Shown here: positions 60,675-64,000 of the stretch, piece by piece | Position numbering within the stretch: position 1 is the stretch's first letter | How the letters are laid out: each line of letters opens with the position of its first letter | Assembly: GCA_021647505.1 (NCBI GenBank) | Contig: JAKIUN010000006.1 | Span: forward strand, 36,085-100,084 | Direction of reading: 5' to 3' | Source of the DNA: Gammaproteobacteria bacterium | GTDB taxonomy: Bacteria > Pseudomonadota > Gammaproteobacteria > SZUA-152 | Length of the DNA: 64,000 bases | Position numbers and translations under genes: made by a program | Notes under the pieces: generated by a model | The model's database searches: none | What the model was told of the DNA's origin: nothing | Seen by the model: the letters and a program-made list of their open reading frames with translations, nothing else

Positions 60675-62924
60675 CTAGCCCGGCGCGTCACAGGCCACTC
60701 CTCTTGAATTATTAAACAATGTCACAAGTTTACGAGCATCTGCAACATTTACCTTTCCATCCACATTGAAATCAAAAGCGACATTGTACTCACCGGATGA
60801 GCTTCGGATCTCGGCAAAGATAACGTTTAAATCTGTTCGATCCACACACTCGTCATTATTTAAATCACCTACCAGTACCGGTTTTGGTATGGAAGAAAAA
60901 ATTAAGGCTCGGGGCGAACTGACAAATGCAAACGTACCTTTAGAAGTTCCGGTCTGACCATCATAACGCATAATACCACCTTTATGAGAACCACCAACAA
61001 TATTAGCACTTACATAAAGATCTCCTTGTGGACCAAAAGCCATCCCCTGCGGAGAACCCAAACCACCATTGCGTGAAGAAGAAATAAATTCGTCGATAAA
61101 AAGCCCCGGATTGGATCCAAAAGGTCCTTGATAGCGCAAAATATTATCCGTTTCACTTGCAATATAAAGGTTATTATCTGACCCGAAGGCCAAGTCCCTA
61201 GGCCTAATCAAACCACCACTGCCTGATTGAACGAATTCACCTATAAAGGCTCCCGCGTCAACGGCAAGTGGCCCATGAAAGCTCAACACGTTGCTGCCTC
61301 CACTTACAACGTAAAGATTACCATTCGGTCCAAATGTTAGTTTTGTCGGAAAATTTAACCCACCACTACCCGAAGCAACAAACCTATCAATGAAAGCGCC
61401 CGGGGTATTCTCAAACGGCCCCTGATAACGGTTGATAGTGTTGTTGAGGGGGTCGCTAACATAGATATTGCCATCAGAACCAAAAACTAATCCTCCAATA
61501 CCAGCGAGACCTCCACTGTCGTAACGAATGTACGCAGCATCTTCATCATCGAATTTCCCAAACTCTCCTGTCACACCATCGTAGCGTTTAACAGCGATAC
61601 CGCTTAAATCAGGCCCATAAATACCTATCATAGCGTCAGCGACATAAAGCCTGCCATCCGGACCAAAAGTGAGATCAACCGGATGTTCCGCTCGCCCGCC
61701 ACCCTCACACGTATCACTCCACGGGTTGATCAAAATACAATGAGGAACAAACTCACTGGCATAAACCCCCGTCTCGCCATCGTGACGCAAAATTCTTCCT
61801 GCAGACTTAATGCCTGAAGGTACATTGTCACTAATGATTAACAGCGAATTAAATGGCTGATTAATGATAAACTGCGTAGTTTCTGTGGTGTTAGCTAGAA
61901 TTTCATTGGAAATCGTGTTGACAAGGTTTAAATTAACCGTTGCCGTATGACGCCCACTTTCCAGTGTAACTGGAATATCAGCATTCAATGGACTGTAGCT
62001 TCCTTCTTGTGAAAAAATTTTCAGTGAATCTAAGAAAAGTTGCAGCGTGAATTTTTCGTCGGCTTTCACTCCGCCAAATTTAGATACACCTTGCGTACTT
62101 AACATCACACGGCTTTCATCAATATTCGTTCCGTCAATGGGTGAAAGACGGGTTATCTCTGTTTCCGGTACACGTAAATTTATTATTTTCTCTGCCTTGT
62201 CCAGTGTTTTCCCGGATTTAATTAGTTTTGCGATGAATGTTACTCTATGATCTCCACCAGCGAGCTGAACCGGCACCTTTAAGCTCAAAGGTGTACTAGT
62301 TGATTCTTTCAATCCAACACTTGTTGAGTTTAAAAGAAGTTCTAACTGAAGTATTTCACCCACTGGCAATCCACCAAACATTGATGCAGCTGAAGCACTC
62401 AGCACAACTGAGCCTGCTTTGACAGTGACCCCATTCATGGGCGAAAAGTTTGTTATATCTACATCTGGAACCCGTATTGTTGAAAATCCTATTGTGTTTG
62501 AATATTGTCGGCTTATTTGACCTGTCCCACATTTTACATCGCTAATACGAATACGGGCTTTAGCGGTATGTGAACCCAAGACAATTGAGTGACTCTTTGT
62601 TACCTTTTTAGTACCACTTCCTATATATCCTTCATTGTACTCGTTACCATTAATAGTCAGGAATAATTGAACACTACGACAGCCAGATAACCCGGTAATT
62701 GATTTTATTTTAAAGTCGATAGACGTTTTATTTTGAAAAGTCTGTCTATTTTCAGGCTCCAGAATCATAACGCTGGCATGTGCAATACCTACATATGTGA
62801 GAATTAAACTAAAAACAAGCATCGCAATCCATCGCCCCACCCTTCGCGGATAAATCACAAACAAAGCGTGAACTATATTTCTTACATAACCAATGACTGA
62901 AAAATTTCTGATGTTCATAGCCAT
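60675..62924 (-). CDS. Secreted NHL/propeller-repeat protein with Ig-like repeats and a C-terminal dockerin-like domain
   Basis: 749 aa; repeated LTFGPNGNLYVVS / LAFGSDNNLYIAS; repeated VPDVDITNFSPMNG.../VPETEITRLSPIDG...; C-term VGDLNNDECVDRTDLNVIFAEIR...DFNVDGKVNVADARKLVTLF. Confidence 0.82.
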   Translation of the reverse strand: MAMNIRNFSVIGYVRNIVHALFVIYPRRVGRWIAMLVFSLILTYVGIAHASVMILEPENRQTFQNKTSIDFKIKSITGLSGCRSVQLFLTINGNEYNEGYIGSGTKKVTKSHSIVLGSHTAKARIRISDVKCGTGQISRQYSNTIGFSTIRVPDVDITNFSPMNGVTVKAGSVVLSASAASMFGGLPVGEILQLELLLNSTSVGLKESTSTPLSLKVPVQLAGGDHRVTFIAKLIKSGKTLDKAEKIINLRVPETEITRLSPIDGTNIDESRVMLSTQGVSKFGGVKADEKFTLQLFLDSLKIFSQEGSYSPLNADIPVTLESGRHTATVNLNLVNTISNEILANTTETTQFIINQPFNSLLIISDNVPSGIKSAGRILRHDGETGVYASEFVPHCILINPWSDTCEGGGRAEHPVDLTFGPDGRLYVADAMIGIYGPDLSGIAVKRYDGVTGEFGKFDDEDAAYIRYDSGGLAGIGGLVFGSDGNIYVSDPLNNTINRYQGPFENTPGAFIDRFVASGSGGLNFPTKLTFGPNGNLYVVSGGSNVLSFHGPLAVDAGAFIGEFVQSGSGGLIRPRDLAFGSDNNLYIASETDNILRYQGPFGSNPGLFIDEFISSSRNGGLGSPQGMAFGPQGDLYVSANIVGGSHKGGIMRYDGQTGTSKGTFAFVSSPRALIFSSIPKPVLVGDLNNDECVDRTDLNVIFAEIRSSSGEYNVAFDFNVDGKVNVADARKLVTLFNNSRGVACDAPG

Positions 62925-63140
62925 CTCTCTATTAGGTTAGTCCGTATTTTTTACAAATTTAACGGTACTGAGGGACAATAGGGGACAGACCATTATAATT
63001 CCGAATCGTCTCCAAATTCTCCCCCAGCTGAAACCGTGATCTGACTCCCATTTATGCATTCCTTAATCGTTAATCTTATAGCACCCCTCGTGGATTTCTG
63101 AAAGTTAAAAGTGGCAGCCCCTTGCACCGCTAGAACTATC

Positions 63141-63920
63141 TTAGTTACAAGATAATCCTCTTGGATTAGTAAAGCGGGTAACAAGAAATCTCGCATCAGC
63201 AATATTTACGCTTCTGTCACCGTTGAGGTCGTACAATGTGTTGTTGGTGGCTGGATCACGAATGTCTGAAATTATAATATTTAAGTCGCCCCGATCAACA
63301 CAGCCATCATTATTTATGTCATAGAAACTTGGCTCATGTGGTGCCAAATCGGTACCTATGACAAGGTCGATGGCAGCGTGGAAAATACGGCCACGATCAT
63401 CAAATTCACGCACCAAATTCAGCATAGTAGCTAGATCAGACTCCACTAAGTCGTTGAATATAATCTCGCCATTAACCTTTACTATGACAGGTATATCGAA
63501 GTCCACCATAGCAGGATGTAAGTACAAAATAGCTTCCCGAACATTTTCTGAGGTGATTTCAAAGAGGTTATTACCTTTATTGACTGCCCAAGCTCTTTGT
63601 ACGATGTTTGCATTGTTAGCAGGGCGCAGTCTCAACCAGTGGAACGTCGATGCGGGAATCGGGCGCTGGGCAACCCAAGTGACACCTAAACATGCGTTCT
63701 GATCAGCTGTATCAAACTGTAGATTCGGAATATCCAAACCGCCCGGTGCTCCCCAAGGGCCGGCACCTGCAAAGACCGATTGTCGATACAGATTACGTGA
63801 GTTCGCAAGAAACAGGTTTCCTACGTCATCGACATATTCTTGGAAGATTGCATGTCCACCACCCGGTTTTTCCGGGTCTTCTGAAGAATCTGTGGGTAAA
63901 CTATTGATCAATTTAGGCAA
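63141..63920 (-). CDS. Dockerin-like-domain protein
   Basis: C-term YDINNDGCVDRGDLNIIISDIRDPATNNTLYDLNGDRSVNIADARFLVTRFTNPRGLSCN. Confidence 0.75.
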   Translation of the reverse strand: MPKLINSLPTDSSEDPEKPGGGHAIFQEYVDDVGNLFLANSRNLYRQSVFAGAGPWGAPGGLDIPNLQFDTADQNACLGVTWVAQRPIPASTFHWLRLRPANNANIVQRAWAVNKGNNLFEITSENVREAILYLHPAMVDFDIPVIVKVNGEIIFNDLVESDLATMLNLVREFDDRGRIFHAAIDLVIGTDLAPHEPSFYDINNDGCVDRGDLNIIISDIRDPATNNTLYDLNGDRSVNIADARFLVTRFTNPRGLSCN

Positions 63921-64000
63921 ATTTGCATCACATTGAGTCTCTGTTCATGATGGTAGTTACAACACCAGCATCAATGAACAGGAAACCCAATGCGAATAAG

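Noticed and set aside
1-64000. tRNA/rRNA genes or prophage
   Set aside because: No tRNA cloverleaf, rRNA segment or phage structural gene was recognised by eye; tRNAscan/Infernal would be decisive.

Overview
64 kb chromosomal window that looks gammaproteobacterial, judged from gene content only (no taxonomic search was possible). About 0-31 kb is mostly core: hrpA (cut by the left edge), a GIY-YIG protein, rapA, pstS-phoR-phoB, two SDR/aldolase genes, an ABC-F ATPase, and a flagellar block (fliI-fliH-fliG-fliF-fliE, fleR-like, fleS-like, fleQ-like). Scattered through it is mobile-element debris: a decayed tyrosine recombinase, an IS200-type TnpA remnant, a 265-bp MITE-like element between fleR and fleS, REP-like palindromes and a truncated RAYT-type transposase. 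About 31-36 kb is accessory (ParDE-type toxin-antitoxin, decayed ParE, DUF5916-like protein). Two gene sets deserve most attention. (1) A tightly packed six-gene minus-strand operon (36.0-42.0 kb): MFS transporter, ATP-grasp, sulfotransferase, a divergent mannitol-1-phosphate-dehydrogenase-like protein, and two more ATP-grasp enzymes. (2) A 43.5-60.6 kb glycan/sugar island: CgeB-like glycosyltransferases, two sulfotransferases, a GT, a B12-type radical SAM fusion, two related SPASM-type radical SAM proteins flanking an epimerase / SIS isomerase / nucleotidyltransferase-PfkB fusion (reverse domain order to HldE) / TPP-dependent E1 alpha-beta pair without E2/E3. A 265-bp palindromic element appears to supply the start codon of the E1-alpha gene. 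The right end carries two dockerin-like proteins sharing a conserved two-cysteine C-terminal module. All homology calls are from reading motifs; no database search was run.
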